DNA of 64,000 bases from the NCBI GenBank assembly GCA_029851415.1, contig CM056742.1, positions 95,958,976-96,022,975 on the forward strand. Direction: 5' to 3'. Each line of letters opens with the position of its first letter. The first letter of the stretch is position 1. The notes under the pieces are model-generated. The model saw only the letters and a program-made list of their open reading frames with translations. It searched no databases and had not been told where the DNA came from. The position numbers were made by a program, and so were the translations under genes. Source of the stretch: Eretmocerus hayati (taxonomy: Eukaryota; Arthropoda; Insecta; Hymenoptera; Aphelinidae). This document shows positions 11,433-22,566 of this stretch, one piece after another.

Positions 11433-11447
11433 ATATGTTATGGTGAG

Positions 11448-12412
11448 CAAGGTAAAATCAAGAATTTTTGAGGAACGATTATCTCTCCACACGATCCGTT
11501 GCCAGTCACAATCGTCCGGATGAATCAATACCTGCCGAAACATTTTAATGATGTCGGTGACGATTACGAATTTGAAAAATCTCCAGCGCATAATGACGTG
11601 AGTGATACCCTCTTGAAGTTCGGGACTGGGTGCGAAGAATCATCGATACAATATCCATTCCCTCCACGTTGTGATGCGTTGAATCCCACTCTTATCTTGT
11701 TCGTTTCACGCCGAAAAACTGGATGGTGTGGCGAGTAGACCTTCGGTCGACTAGTCTCGTCAGCAAGCTGCATATGTCCAAGTTCCTCATACTCCTTCAT
11801 GAAGCCCGTGTATGCAGCGTCAAGATGTTAATCGCACTGGCGTTTTCGTAGCAAGCAGGCGGCAGCAATGTCCCTCAAATCAGAAAAATCAGGAATTTCA
11901 ACATCTCGTTTAAATGGCAAGCGAACAATTATACGCCCTTCTGGTGTGGAGGACACCGTGGACTTGGAATATTCCTCACAATTTCGATCATCGGGGGACA
12001 CCGGTTTTGGAGGATGAGGAAGTTCCTCCACTTCCCAGAATTTTTGAAGTTTTTCTGGTAAGGGATCAACGAGGGCAACATGAAAGGCACTACACGATGA
12101 CGTTGAACTAGCGTCAGACGAGTTAGTGCTACTAGTGATAAACCAACCGAATACTGAATTTTGCGCCACAGGGTCATTAATCTTGCCCTGCCTTATAGCT
12201 GGTAAAATGATTGATGCATAAACATCAGCAACTAATACACAATCAATTTTTCGCGGTGACGTGAAATTAGAATCGGCCAGTTGAAGGTGTCTCAAATGGG
12301 TGCAAGAGCTAACATCGACTTTGCTAGCTCGTAGAATACGAGTGAGCTCATTCAAAATAAGAGCTGAGAATTCAAGTTGGAAGTCAGAGCGTATAGGTGA
12401 GCGCAGTTGCAT
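11448..12412 (-). pseudogene. BEL B RT N-terminus and protease-RT linker
   Basis: Minus-strand ORFs 12412-11828 and 11800-11564 read HLQLADSNFTSPRKIDCVL, VAQNSVFGWFITS, FWEVEELPHPP and VYSPHHPVFRRETNKIR, matching copy A position by position. Between them, at about 11825, the frame shifts near a short deletion relative to A. In this copy, ORF 12412-11828 reads through the site where A has TAG. The functional protease is not included because copy B begins after it. Confidence 0.75.
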
Positions 12413-12436
12413 TGAAGCTTCTGAGCGTACAGTAAG

Positions 12437-13220
12437 CCTCGAGGTTCCTCATCGGAAATCCCCTCCCACGTTTCATGATTAGATCACGGTCCCGTGGTCT
12501 AGCCCGTGAAAAGACTCGGGAAACCAGAGTTAGTCGTCACATACTCACTTGTTGCGAGCAACAAGTTCTTAAGGCGATTCCAATTGAGCGTCCTGCGACG
12601 CTCACGTCGGACTGAGTCCGCCGAGGCCCCTTGCGGGTTACCTTTTCCAATGTAATCCTTGACTGGTATCGGCTCAGGGACGCTATTTGATGTCTTCGTC
12701 GGGTGTACTAACACTTTTCACGGTGTGCGACGATACTAGGTGGTTTTGTCCGAGTACTGGCACGTATTTCACGTTTGCCCTCCCAGTGTTACACGTCCTC
12801 CATCGCGAACGTTGACTGGTGACCGTTGAGGCTCCTCATCGGATAACCTCTCGATGTTCGTTCCTTGATCGGCACCAGCCGAGGACCGGTACTGGGTGCC
12901 TTCGCCGTAGCTACTAACACTTTTCGCGGTTTACTCTTCCCAGTGTTTCTGTGGTTCCCCGCCACCTTACGTTTGACTAGTCACCGTCGAGGGTCTTAGC
13001 CTCTATTTCTAGTGTCACACAACCTCCGCTGTGAACGCTTCGACTGGTCGCCGCCGAGGTTCCTCATCGGAAAGCCTCTCCCATCTGTGATTAAAGTATG
13101 ACCCGATGGTCATTGTCATACCGCACCTTAACTGCTCTTAGCTTTACTCCCACGGCAGTAGGAGTCAGGGCTCACCTAGCGCGACGCGAACGCAGCAGTT
13201 CGGGTTTTCGCTAGGTGGTC
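12437..13220. repeat. diverged tandem repeat block between BEL B and LINE B
   Basis: Three diverged copies of a unit are visible by shared words: GAGGTTCCTCATCGGA-like at about 12442, 12829 and 13062; GACTGGT(G/C)ACCG at about 12815, 12975 and 13033; ACTAACACTTTTC at about 12707 and 12914. No ORF of note is present. The block is more GC-rich than its surroundings and borders BEL B sharply, so it may be a LINE untranslated region or a separate repeat. Confidence 0.55.
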
Positions 13221-14015
13221 TGAAGGCGTGCCCGTCTCGGGAGCATATATGGTGCTAGGTAAGGATGAAATTATGAGTCTATGTAGTTCATCACTATTGA
13301 CATTGTTGAGTCTACGAACTTCTACAGTTCTGGGCTTGGTAACTTGGGACTTGAGGTTATTATCTACCTCGATGAAATCATGTCCGTCAGTGAAAGGGGC
13401 AGAGGATTTGCGGTGAGATATGAGAGCTTCATCATTGCGGACGAGAAAGATATCAATGCAGGTATCATGTGTTTCAGTGTCATGATAGGTTACGTGGTGC
13501 GTGGGCTCAAAACTGGCTGGTTTGGAAATATATAAGTCGTAGAGATTGAAGAATGAAGTTGAACTGTATGAAACTGGCGCTATATTGATGTTGAAGTATC
13601 CGGTGATTAGTACGCGTTGATACATGGATAGAAATTGTGAAATTGTGTTGAAGAATTCATGAGGATATGTGGCCGAGGGCCGACGATAGATTGTTGCAAG
13701 AAGGAGGGGAACGGTTCCGATCTTGATTCCGGAAATGAGGTGCTACGGAGTGTTGTCAAAATAAGGGTCCGATGCGTGGAGAGTTTCGACAGGATAAGTT
13801 GATTCAACGTATACGGCGATTTCACCTCCTTCTTCGTCCACTCTGTCGTTTCGAAAAAGCGTGTATCCGGAGATTTGAAAAGTGTCGTTGCTGACTATAG
13901 GGGTGAGAAATGTCTCATAAATGGCAACATTGTCATGATGATGGGGAGTGATTTGAACTTCGAGCAGTGAAAAATTAGTTTTGGGACGATTTATGCTGAT
14001 GCGACCTTTTGTCAC
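13176..14015 (-). pseudogene. LINE B endonuclease (EEP family)
   Basis: ORF 14015-13743 begins the fold with VAIYETFLTP (catalytic E region) and GYTLFRNDRVDEEGG. ORF 13825-13607 covers the middle. ORF 13625-13176 gives ITGYFNINIAPVS, with N-I-N where the family has D-F-N, and the C-terminal THDTCIDIFLV, APFTDGHDFIEV. The enzyme would nick target DNA to prime reverse transcription. Frame breaks between the three pieces and the lost D-x-N show it is inactive. Confidence 0.78.
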
Positions 14016-14312
14016 GTGTGGTTGAGAGCGGGCATGTGACTGCAGACCGGCGTTGTTTCAGCCGCTGCTAAGATTACCAGCATTTGTAGATGGTAAAGCT
14101 GGTGGAGGGGCTCTGGGTTGACAAGGAGGGAGAGTGAGAAGCTCTTCTCTGGCTAGTATTGGAATGAGGGGTGATTTGGGGTTAGAGCGCATCATCACAG
14201 TTATGTTCTGGATTATGGGTCTCGTGTAGTTGAGTTCTTTGGCTTTCGCTCAAGCTGCTCGCCGGATGGGGTATACTGATGGAGGGAGGACGTGGGATAC
14301 GTATATCCTGTT

Positions 14313-14855
14313 TTAGCCACCTGAACCAAAGATGTGATCCGCAGGAACGTCTTTTATTTTGATGGATCTCGACATGACGAAGTCACGTACTGTTGCAGAT
14401 GAAAACTCTATGACTAAGGTCTTACCTTCATGCGGATTGAAATTGCCAGCAGGAGTCAACTGACTTGGGCTGGAGTTCATACCTTGAGCTGGGATAGGTC
14501 GAGCTGGGGGAAAGTCCCAGCGTCTCACTAATAAAAGAGGTCCTACTCGGTCGGCGCATCGCATTGGCGAATTTCCAAGTTCTAAATCAGATAGAGGGGA
14601 AGAGTCTGGCACACCCAAAAAACGGAGCTCGCACTGGTCAACAACTGAGCGAGAAGAGCGAACTTCTGCTTGCAGGTTGGAAATGGCACGGGTATCATCT
14701 TGGCTAGATGTTGTGGGATCTGATAGGCGCGAGTCAACGCTGGTGAGCTGGGTATGATTTGAGACTTGGGACGTGTACATGTACTCGCCCAAAGCCTTGG
14801 CAAAGTCAGGCATTGTGGGATCATCTAAGAAAGCCGGGCGTATGGAGTTGGCCAT
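14313..14855 (-). pseudogene. LINE B ORF1 protein
   Basis: The 180-codon ORF starts with a short N-terminal region rich in serine and threonine and contains a stretch (SNLQAEVRSSRSVVDQCELR) that could be the end of a coiled coil. LRFLGVPDSS and LVIEFSSATVRDFVMSRS follow, resembling the nucleic-acid-binding part of LINE ORF1 proteins. It sits immediately upstream of the endonuclease on the same strand, as expected. Its start is the first methionine after a stop. The C-terminal part may be lost. Confidence 0.6.
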
Positions 14856-15326
14856 GGTGGTGATTGAGTTTGAATCAGTTGTTGGCGATGACCTCTAAGA
14901 TCCTAGGGCCGTCAATCGTGGTCTTGATGAGGTGGGTGGCGAAGACGCAGATCGTTTGCGGGGCGTGGTCAGGCTCATTTCGGGGGAATCAGTGATGATT
15001 TAGGGGGTAGTGGGCGTGGTCTCGTTGCTAGGGAAAGGCGGGGCGTTGCTATGATGGGGACTGATATATGAGGAGGGGTGCAAATGGAGATATAACCGAA
15101 GCCTAGTAATGTGCGATCGGACATAAATTTCTCATTCATGGCTATTGAGTTCCTCTTCATCATGATAATGCTCCGGTAAAGCTACTTTGAATGCTTCAAT
15201 GGGTTTAATTAGACGAATATCATTTGGTATCGAATTCCATTCTTTCATCGCTTGTAGGGAGAAAGCTCCATCATACACTTTCGTATGTGATGTGGGAATG
15301 AATAAACGCGTTGATTGTGACCTAGC

Positions 15327-16679
15327 TTAACGTCGCACTCCATCGTCAAGTGGCTTGAAAAGTTCATTCATGTATTCTGGCGATGATGTTGTGGAAATTG
15401 TATATAATTGCACACACATAAAGTAATTCCGACGCGACGCCAGGGATAACCATTCAAGTCTGCGGTAATATGGTTTCAATGGTGCATCTCTTCTTAAATG
15501 GTAAATAAATCTCACACACATATTGCACAGCCTTTGAAGTTTGGTAGCGAGATAACCAGACATATCATTGTATAAAAGACAGGCATAGTCAAAATGTGGA
15601 ATGGCCAGAGCAGTAATGAGCATTCGCTTAACATCTGGGGACAGAAAATGGCCACGGTGCCGGGAAAGATGTAAAACTCCATTCACCTTCGAACAAATGC
15701 TAGCGATATGGGCATTCCACGAAAGATCCTGACTGAACATTACGCCTAGGTAATTGACAACGGGTTGTAGATGAAGCGTAATACCGTTGACTAGGATGGG
15801 CGGCAAAGAGCTCAGATCTAACCTCATATGATGTTGGACAGATGCATACAAAATTGCCTTCGTTTTAGGGATATTCAGTTTCAACCCATTACATAACGAC
15901 CAATCAAATATTCGACAATTATCATCATTAAGCCTACGGATAGTCTCAGGGAGATCACACGGTTTACATTGTATGTATATCTGTAAGTCGTCAGCAAATA
16001 GCATAGCTCTACAATAACGTAAAACTGTTAGTACTGGGTTGATGAATATTAAAAATATGATTGGAACTGGATTCGAGCCTTGAGGGAACTCCGAGTCGTT
16101 TGGTAGAAACTCAGTTTGATTATTGTCCTGGACGATGATTGCTTGAGATCGCTCGCTTAAGTACGAGTGGATCCATCGTAACGAGAATACCAAGGAATTC
16201 ATCATCTTCATCCTTTCTAGTAACACGGCATGATCGATGCTATCAAAAGCGGATTTATAATCGAATGAAATCTGGATAGTAACTAACCCATTTCCAATAC
16301 CACGTCTGATGTCCTCTGACACTTCTAATGTGGCCAATGAGGCAGTTTGCGTGCTGAAGTGACTACGGAAACCTGACTGGAATGGAGAGAGAAGCTTATT
16401 TCTCTCTAAATGCCGAACGAATTGATGGGTTATGATTGTGTCGAAAACCTTAGCTAGATGTAGAAGATTCGCAATTGGTCTTGTTTCGGCAGGTGATGCT
16501 GGCACTGGAATCTCACTCAATGGAATGACTAGTGATCTTTTCCACAGATCAGGATACTGGCGAGTGGTAATAGACAAATTGAATAGAATTGTGAGATAAG
16601 GCACCAGGAAACTCAAAACCGATTTGAAAAATGAAAGGCACAGACCATCACTCTTCTTCCTTCCGACTTTGGAAGACAA
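15327..16679 (-). pseudogene. LINE C reverse transcriptase
   Basis: A 450-codon open stretch with RT blocks: VIPLSEIPVPASPAETRPIA, SFDYKSAFDSIDHAVL, FPQGSNPVPIIFLIFI and LFADDLQIYI, followed by the thumb (NYLGVMFSQDLSWNAHI) and LQRLCNMCVRFIY. The active-site FADD is intact. The GS-x-L-G-P-L-L motif is altered (GSNPVPII), so activity is doubtful even though the frame is long. This is the best-preserved LINE RT in the window. Confidence 0.9.
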
Positions 16680-17394
16680 TCTTGCAAGGCTTGGTAAACG
16701 TCTACACCATCAACCTGCTCTATCGAGAATGGTGGAGCTGTTGGTTCGACAGGCATTTGAATAATTTCTTCCAGCTGAACAAGAGAGCAATTTTTATGAA
16801 CACTAGAATTATTTGAGTAATATGTTGCATGAGTTCAGTCGCAGTGAATTTGACCAGGGGTGATGGATGGTCAGAGCTTGTGACACCGATTTGACGTAGT
16901 ATTGACCACTATTTTGACTTGTCAGAGACGTCACTGAAACGTTTTAGGCAGTACTCATTTCTAGCCTTAGCAATCTGTCCTTCCAATTTTGCACGTAGTG
17001 TTCTGAATTGTTCTTTAAGCTGCGCATTGTCCGTGCGCCTCGCTCTCGTGCCGAGTCGATCACGTCTTTTACACTCTTTTCTGAGTTCACTGGTTAACCA
17101 CGGAGATTAACGTTTGCGAACAGATCGAGTTTTCAAAAGAGCGTGTTTGTCAAAATGGTGTAGAGTGAGATCTCTAAAAGCCTCAAGAGATTTATCGACA
17201 TTGTTACGAGTAAGAATGTTAGCATTGTTGATAGCAGTTTGTAATTCACGCCCAAAAGTCGCTGCATTAAATCTAGTAAAGTCTCGAGAGGTGATATCCA
17301 AGTGCTCCTTGCGGACATTCGGCAGTTTATAATCGACAATTGAAAAATCATGACCGTTAATGAAAGGCATATCTGATTTAGTATGACTTAGTAC
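16680..17394 (-). pseudogene. LINE C endonuclease-RT linker
   Basis: The frame MPFINGHDFSIVDYKL at 17370 is the end of the endonuclease (the GHD motif near its C-terminus), and the following residues (FGRELQTAINNANIL, SLEAFRDLTLHHF) are the typical linker. The same minus-strand frame extends upstream of 17370 as VLSHTKSD until the LTR junction at 17394. Several stops lie between 17107 and 16680. Confidence 0.7.
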
Positions 17395-18801
17395 TGTGAC
17401 GTCCTCACGGTCGTAGCCTGCATTCGATAATTTGATGCAAAATTATTAATCTTAGGATATTCTTCGCGGTGACGAGCTTTGTTAAACTAAAATCCTATAG
17501 AAAAATCATTAGGTTAATATTGATGAAAGGCTATATGAGAAATAATAATTTTAGCATCAAGGTAAATAATATGAAGAAACACTAGATTAAAATTAATTAA
17601 AACCGTTCAATAAGCGATCTCGATCGACGATAAAAATTTCATTAGCGCTTAAGATGAGCGCGGATAAGGAATTAGTGGTTTACTATCATTAATTGGCCGA
17701 AAATCTATGCGTGATAACTGAAATGGTCTGTCGCGAGTTTTCCCCTTTATTTGTCGGCCACGGGATTGGCCAAGAGGGAAACCCGTGTCATCTGCTTATC
17801 ATTTCCCCACAAAATTATAAAAAGACCTTTTTCCTCAGCCGTGCAGTCACTTCTGGCCTGTAAATCAAACTGTTAATTTCTCAAACTGTCTTTCTTGCGG
17901 ATCCTGAAATAACCCCGACTGCAAATTGAATATGTAAGTTGAACCTATAGAACTCCAATAAATTTACGATATACGTTATATCCTCTGTTTAATTTATCAA
18001 ACCTCGGACCCATGCAATATTCTATTGATCTTTAGTGAGTAGTTATTATTATTCCGAGAAACCGTTTGATCAAAAATTTGAAGAGGAGTTCCGATGAATT
18101 TTTTTTCCTTGCTATAGAGGAACAGTAATGATTACTTTTTGAAAGAACTACAATGGATTATTCTCCAAAAACGAGAATCATTTTTCCGAAGGCTCTTAAA
18201 CAATGAATTCTTGGAACGGTAAGTTGAACAACGTTGCATGAAATTTAAAGATTCTACGATCATGAAACTCTAGTTAATAAAAGAAATTGCTCGTATATGT
18301 AAGCGCAAAGCAAACTAAAACTTGGTCGGAATAGATGGCAATGACTATGAACAAAAAATATTTCCAATAAAATATTTCAGGAATCCCCCAACCTCTGTCC
18401 GCCCCAATCGATCCCCGCTCTCTCTGCCCCAATTTCCCAAATGATTTCCATTTTTGGATTAGGGACTCAGCGGACGGAGGATTAGCCCCTCGAAACTGAG
18501 GGATAGGGCCGTAATTAGTTCCTCCCAGAGAAATCAGATTTCTCTGAGGAGAAAAGGGCAGTCGAGAGCAGGTGAATGCTGCTAAGCATTGGACCGAGCT
18601 CGGATGCCCAGGGTGATCCCTAGAGTTTTTCAGAGTCCGACTCTGAAAGTGCTCAAGGGATTCACTCAGACAGGGGAATTCAATGACATAAAAGCTCGTG
18701 GAAACGCCCCGGTAGGTGTCGGTAGATTAAATGAGCTCGCGACTCGTATTTTCCACTGAAGCAACGCGCGCCATCTTGTAAATATCCTTCTGGATATTAC
18801 A
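17395..18801 (+). repeat. solo LTR of a gypsy-type element, 1407 bp
   Basis: It starts TGTGACGTCC and ends ATTACA, and is flanked by the 4-bp target duplication GTAC (17391-17394 and 18802-18805). Removing it restores the LINE C endonuclease frame. A TATA box (TATAAAAAG, 17816-17824) is followed by CAGT-type initiator words and a polyadenylation signal AATAAA at 17957, so the LTR reads on the + strand. No internal retroviral sequence is present, so it arose by LTR-LTR recombination. The opening TGTG(A/G)CGTCC is also the opening of the LTRs at 19437 and 27544. Confidence 0.85.
17816..17962 (+). promoter_or_regulatory. promoter and poly(A) signal of the solo LTR
   Basis: TATAAAAAG at 17816 precedes TCAGCC and GCAGTCAC by 20-30 bases, the spacing of a retroviral core promoter. 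AATAAA at 17957-17962 lies downstream, consistent with a U3-R-U5 order on the + strand. Confidence 0.6.
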
Positions 18802-19452
18802 GTACTTTTTCAGGTGAATCAGTGAGAATCACATCTAACCATGATTCAGATGTATCGAGGTAGTGGGTGGCACCGAATGGCACGTTATAAAACGAATGCT
18901 CAGGAATGAGGTCTCGCAGATGCGAACTATAATAGAAATTTGTTAACAGATCAGAATTGAGATCGCCCGCAAGGACAAAATTGCGGTACAAAGGGGTGAT
19001 TTTTTGAAAATCAGCGGAAAAGTTAGTTAAGACATTACCAGTCGGGCGCCTGTAAATTGTATCGAATAGGATAATTCCATCGTTCTCCATTTTCACTCCA
19101 ATTAGTAAGTACTCAGTCTCATTAATACTAGAATTTAAGAAAAATCAATGAGTTTAAAAGATAGTCCATCCGGATAAAGCACGCTACGCCACTTCCCTGG
19201 ACATACTCACGTTTGCCCGTATGAGACTTAATACCACGATCATTGCGAACGAGAATAATTTTGTATAGCGACCATGGAATTAGGGCAGTTCGGCGTTAAC
19301 CAGCTCTCATTCACAGATAAGAGATCCACGTTGTAATTTTCTATAAACATTGTCACTTCATCTGAATTCCGGCGTAAAGAGGAAACATTCAAGTGAGCTA
19401 TTCTAATTGATGATCGCTTTCGAGGAACATTACCGGTGTGACGTCCCGCCAT
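18797..19452 (-). pseudogene. LINE C endonuclease
   Basis: ORF 19452-19240 opens the fold (IRIAHLNVSSLRRN, then NYNVDLLSVNESWLTP with the catalytic E) and ORF 19096-18797 contains FVLAGDLNSDLL (the G-D-x-N box) and SWLDVILTDSPEKVL. Between them a stop lies near 19140. The N-terminal H-L-N-V and E residues, G-D-L-N and S-W-L-D are all present, so the domain is recognisable in spite of its frame breaks. Confidence 0.82.
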
Positions 19453-20340
19453 CCCGGGTGACCCAGATCACCCGGAGAAATTGTGAAATGCTGAGTTGCG
19501 ATTGGTATTTGCCCGTCTTTCGAGTGACCACCATTCGATTGAGCAATCAAGATTATTAACCGCATTGTTGTCGCCGTGCGCGTAATTCACAGTAACCCCG
19601 AGTTACGTGCACGGCCAGAAGCAGGTCAAGTTTCTCAATCATTCAAAACTATACAAACTGAAAATTAGCGTCAGTTAATCGATCAGTCTTTGTACAGACC
19701 CGTTACTAAGTGTTTGAGTGTTTACTTGGGTATCGCCCACGCGCGTGTAGAAATCGCGCAACAAAGCAACGTTCTTCGAATAGTGAACTCAAACAAAACT
19801 TGATCCCGCATTTTGGGATACGGCGATACCCAGAAGCTGCAGAAGGGTCAGCACTATAATAAGTCCTCCATCGAGCTGCAGAATGGCCAGCATATAATAA
19901 GTCCCCAAGCCAGCTGCAGAAGGGTCAGCTCAGAATAAGCCTTCTAGAAATCGCGCAACAAAGCGACGTTCTTCGAGTAGTGAACTCAAACAAGACTTGA
20001 TCCCGCAATTTGGGATACGGCGATACCCAGAAGCTGCAGAAAGACCAGCACTATGATGAGTCCTCAAGCCAGCTGCAGGAGGGTCAGCTCAGAATAAACC
20101 TTCAACATTCAACGGACCAGAAATCGTCCTACCCTTGGTACTGAAGATCAGCCTCTAGAGAAGTCATTGGATTCCTAGAGTAGACTTGAGGAGACTAATT
20201 GTAAGTCAACAGCCATTATTGTGAAAACAAATCATTCAAAATAATATTAAGGTTGCATTTATGTATTTCAATAAACTCCATTTCGAATCAATTCTATTTT
20301 CTGTTGAATAAAAACAGAGTTGTCTCTTTATGAAAAATAT
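19437..20340 (+). repeat. 5' LTR, with an internal duplication
   Basis: It begins TGTGACGTCCCGCCATCCCGGG and is closely similar to the 3' LTR, including TCAGTT at 19671 and the final AATAAA region before AACAGAGTTGTCTC. Compared with the 3' LTR it holds an extra copy of about 180 bp: the segment GCAACAAAGC(G/A)ACGTTCTTCG...GGCGATACCCAGAAGCTGCAG occurs near 19755 and again near 19950. AGCTGCAGAAGGGTCAGC-like words repeat inside it. Confidence 0.8.
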
Positions 20341-21252
20341 ATATATATATCTTTGATTCATTCCCTTATCGATGCATACATATCATCATAATCTTCAGAG
20401 AAAATTATTGAGAGTAACAACTAACATTCTTTGGTTCAAATTTGATATATCAATATACATTCATCTGATTTCGGAATAAACAGGAATGTATCTATATATA
20501 AATATATATATAGGAAGAGACTGTGAGTATAAGCAAGTTTAAGGTGGCAGTTCGCTGTTTATCTTCCAAAAACCCACTCTAAAATGAATATATCTGTTAC
20601 ACGGACCCATCAGGTCCGGTCATAACATTTTGACATCCCTTGTGGGGAACAAATTGTTGCACTTGCTCATTGTATGAATGCGTATCTTGGAACATTAGTT
20701 TATCTGTCATAGCTGTATGAACATATTGTTGCACTTGCTTATTATCTGAAATGCGTATATTGGAACATTAGGTTATCTGTCATAGCTGTATGAATATATT
20801 GTTGCACACATTTTGTTTAGTTCCAAAATCTACGTTTTCGTAACATCATTTGCACCAAATTGACCTTCGATCGAATTAAGGTACTAAGACTCGACAATTC
20901 ACAATTCTGCTCACACGCTGAATTTCAAAAGTTGCTAAAACCCTCCGTAACGCATAACGCATCACTCCGTCATGCATAACGCATCATTCAGTCACGCATC
21001 ACGCATCACTCACAGCTGAACCACGTACACATAACCCATAATGCACGGCATATAACTATTCGAGTAGTAAAACTCCAAACTAAGTACGTCACGAAGACGC
21101 AGGATCCCCAAACGAACAATGGCCTTTTCTCTTCTGGATTGAATGAATCTTTTATGAACATCATAGCCATTGCAGATGGCACAGCGCGAAAATATTTGCC
21201 ATTCTCTGTATGAAATGATTTGAATCTCCCACGAATTGACTGATGAATAACA
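20341..21252 (+). other. leader region of the LTR element
   Basis: About 0.9 kb of AT-rich non-coding sequence between the 5' LTR and gag. It holds AT microsatellites at 20337-20351 and 20494-20510, a directly repeated pair of about 75 bp (TTATCTGTCATAGCTGTATGAA near 20700 and 20774) and repeated (G/C)CATAACGCATCA words at 20950-21010. No primer-binding site complementary to a tRNA could be recognised. Confidence 0.5.
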
Positions 21253-21639
21253 ATGGAGGACCCCATTTTCAAATATCCCCGCGATGCAGTTGAGGAGTGC
21301 CTCGTGCCATTCGACGGACACAACATCAACCCTGTAGAGTTCGTTGCTCGTGTCATCGAAGCAAGATGCATCGCCCCATGTCAATACTTCGATAAAAGTT
21401 TGATAAGTCAAATCCTTGATCATTTGTCCGGATCAGCCTTCCGTGCTTTTGAAAATTTCAAATTTACATCCGTAGACGAAATAACTGAACACGTATTGAA
21501 ATGTTTCATCAGAACAACTCTTTTTGATGAATTATGTCAACAGATTCTTAATGTACATTATAACCATTTTGAGATAGTATATATCCAGTTGCATGAAATT
21601 CTCGACGATGCACGTCACAATTTTCTTACCCATCCATAA
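21253..21639 (+). pseudogene. gag-like capsid fragment
   Basis: The 128-codon ORF reads VPFDGHNINPVEFVARV and later LISQILDHLSGSAFRAF and VDEITEHVLKCF, the pattern of the Ty3/gypsy capsid N-terminal domain (F-x-G, then a helix with L-x-G-x-A). It would form particles around the RNA. It ends at a stop about 230 bases before the next ORF. The ATG sits in the leader just after the repeated GCATCA words. The match is by motif and no zinc knuckle is visible. Confidence 0.6.
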
Positions 21640-21867
21640 CCTTTCTGTCGATCCAATTTACCACCAGCTTTAAAAAAATTCAGACGCGCTTGCAAGACTG
21701 AAATATATTCAAAATCTTCCAAACGAACTTCAAATCGTAGTCTCATTCCTCATGGACTCCCGGACCATCACCCAGAAACCAAACACTCTAAGCGACCTGC
21801 ATCTCCTCATTTCAAATCCATTTGAATATTTCCGGGATAGAAATGCACTTTTTGAATATTCGAGAGA

Positions 21868-22566
21868 ATGTGGCATATCAGTTCCTTCACTTGCGAACAA
21901 GTGATAACCACACTCGACGAAGAATATATAGATGATGAGAAACGTCAACCAGAAGGAATTCGAATCAGTCAAACTTTCCTTGAACCCTCCAAAGAAATTT
22001 GTTCCCCCCAGCAGCTTCAGGTAGATTATCAACAAACCCAATGTGATGGTACTCTACCTGGAACTTCCGGAAACCCTCCCGAACTTCCATTGAATTCTAA
22101 AAATCAGTGCACACAGATCGGTTCTTACGAAAGGGAGAGCATTAGTCTCAGAGATTCAAAGTGTGTCAAATACAGTGATAACAGTCCCAATGTCTCAACG
22201 ATGCTGAGAGACCGTGAAAACCCGATACTCCATACAAAAATAGAATATCTCAATGGAATGTACACAAAATCCGTAAACTCGATACGAGCATCTGATAAAT
22301 ACTCCAGAAATCCCATCAAAACAAAGATCCAGGGGAAACCCCGACCATATTTCATTTCGAAATGCTTGATCGAATATATTCTTTCGAAATACCTATTGCT
22401 CAAAACAGGTAACTCAGAACCTTTCACAACATCAACCGATAAGAGGAAGCTTTTCCAGAGTATAAACAGGATATATACACCAATGAAGACTCGAACCTTA
22501 GGTGATAGTCCTCGCGCGACTCTTCCACTTTCCCCCTCCAGGAAATTCAGACCAATATCGGAATGA
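21868..22566 (+). pseudogene. hydrophilic ORF downstream of gag
   Basis: The 232-codon ORF is rich in serine, threonine, asparagine and proline and has no recognised domain. Its position right after the capsid-like ORF, on the same strand, suggests the C-terminal part of gag or a linker. No CCHC knuckle, protease or RT follows. It may be non-coding chance sequence. Confidence 0.4.

Larger units (their letters stand above)
8141..12437 (-). mobile_element. BEL/Pao LTR retrotransposon relic, copy B (inverted relative to A)
   Basis: The minus strand is collinear with copy A from A's position ~420 to ~4257 with high nucleotide similarity. It lacks both LTRs: the 3' end stops at about 8141 and the 5' end at about 12437 inside a repeat block. 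Copy B keeps better RNase H and integrase reading frames than A but shares A's stops at the RT active site, after RT, after RNase H and before the integrase core. It is interrupted by a 437-bp insertion. Confidence 0.88.
13176..14900 (-). mobile_element. LINE B: ORF1 plus endonuclease, RT missing
   Basis: The minus strand holds an ORF1-like protein (14855-14313) and then an apurinic-type endonuclease in broken frames (14015-13176), the normal 5' half of a Jockey-like LINE. The element stops where the linker to RT would begin, at the repeat block. Its linker start overlaps in homology with the start of LINE A, so A and B are probably separate copies and not two halves of one split copy. Confidence 0.75.
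15140..19452 (-). mobile_element. LINE C (Jockey-like), split by a solo LTR
   Basis: The minus strand carries an endonuclease start (19452-19240), its C-terminal half (19096-18797), the linker (17370-17107), and a long RT (16679-15327). The endonuclease/linker reading is cut by a 1407-bp LTR at 17395-18801 and is continuous again once that is removed. The upstream end is cut by the LTR element starting at 19437. Its 3' end is near 15140 and lacks an obvious tail. Confidence 0.85.

Noticed and set aside
5322..14900. LINE A and LINE B as one LINE split by BEL B
   Set aside because: Their linker regions overlap in homology instead of abutting, so a single split copy is unlikely, though not excluded.
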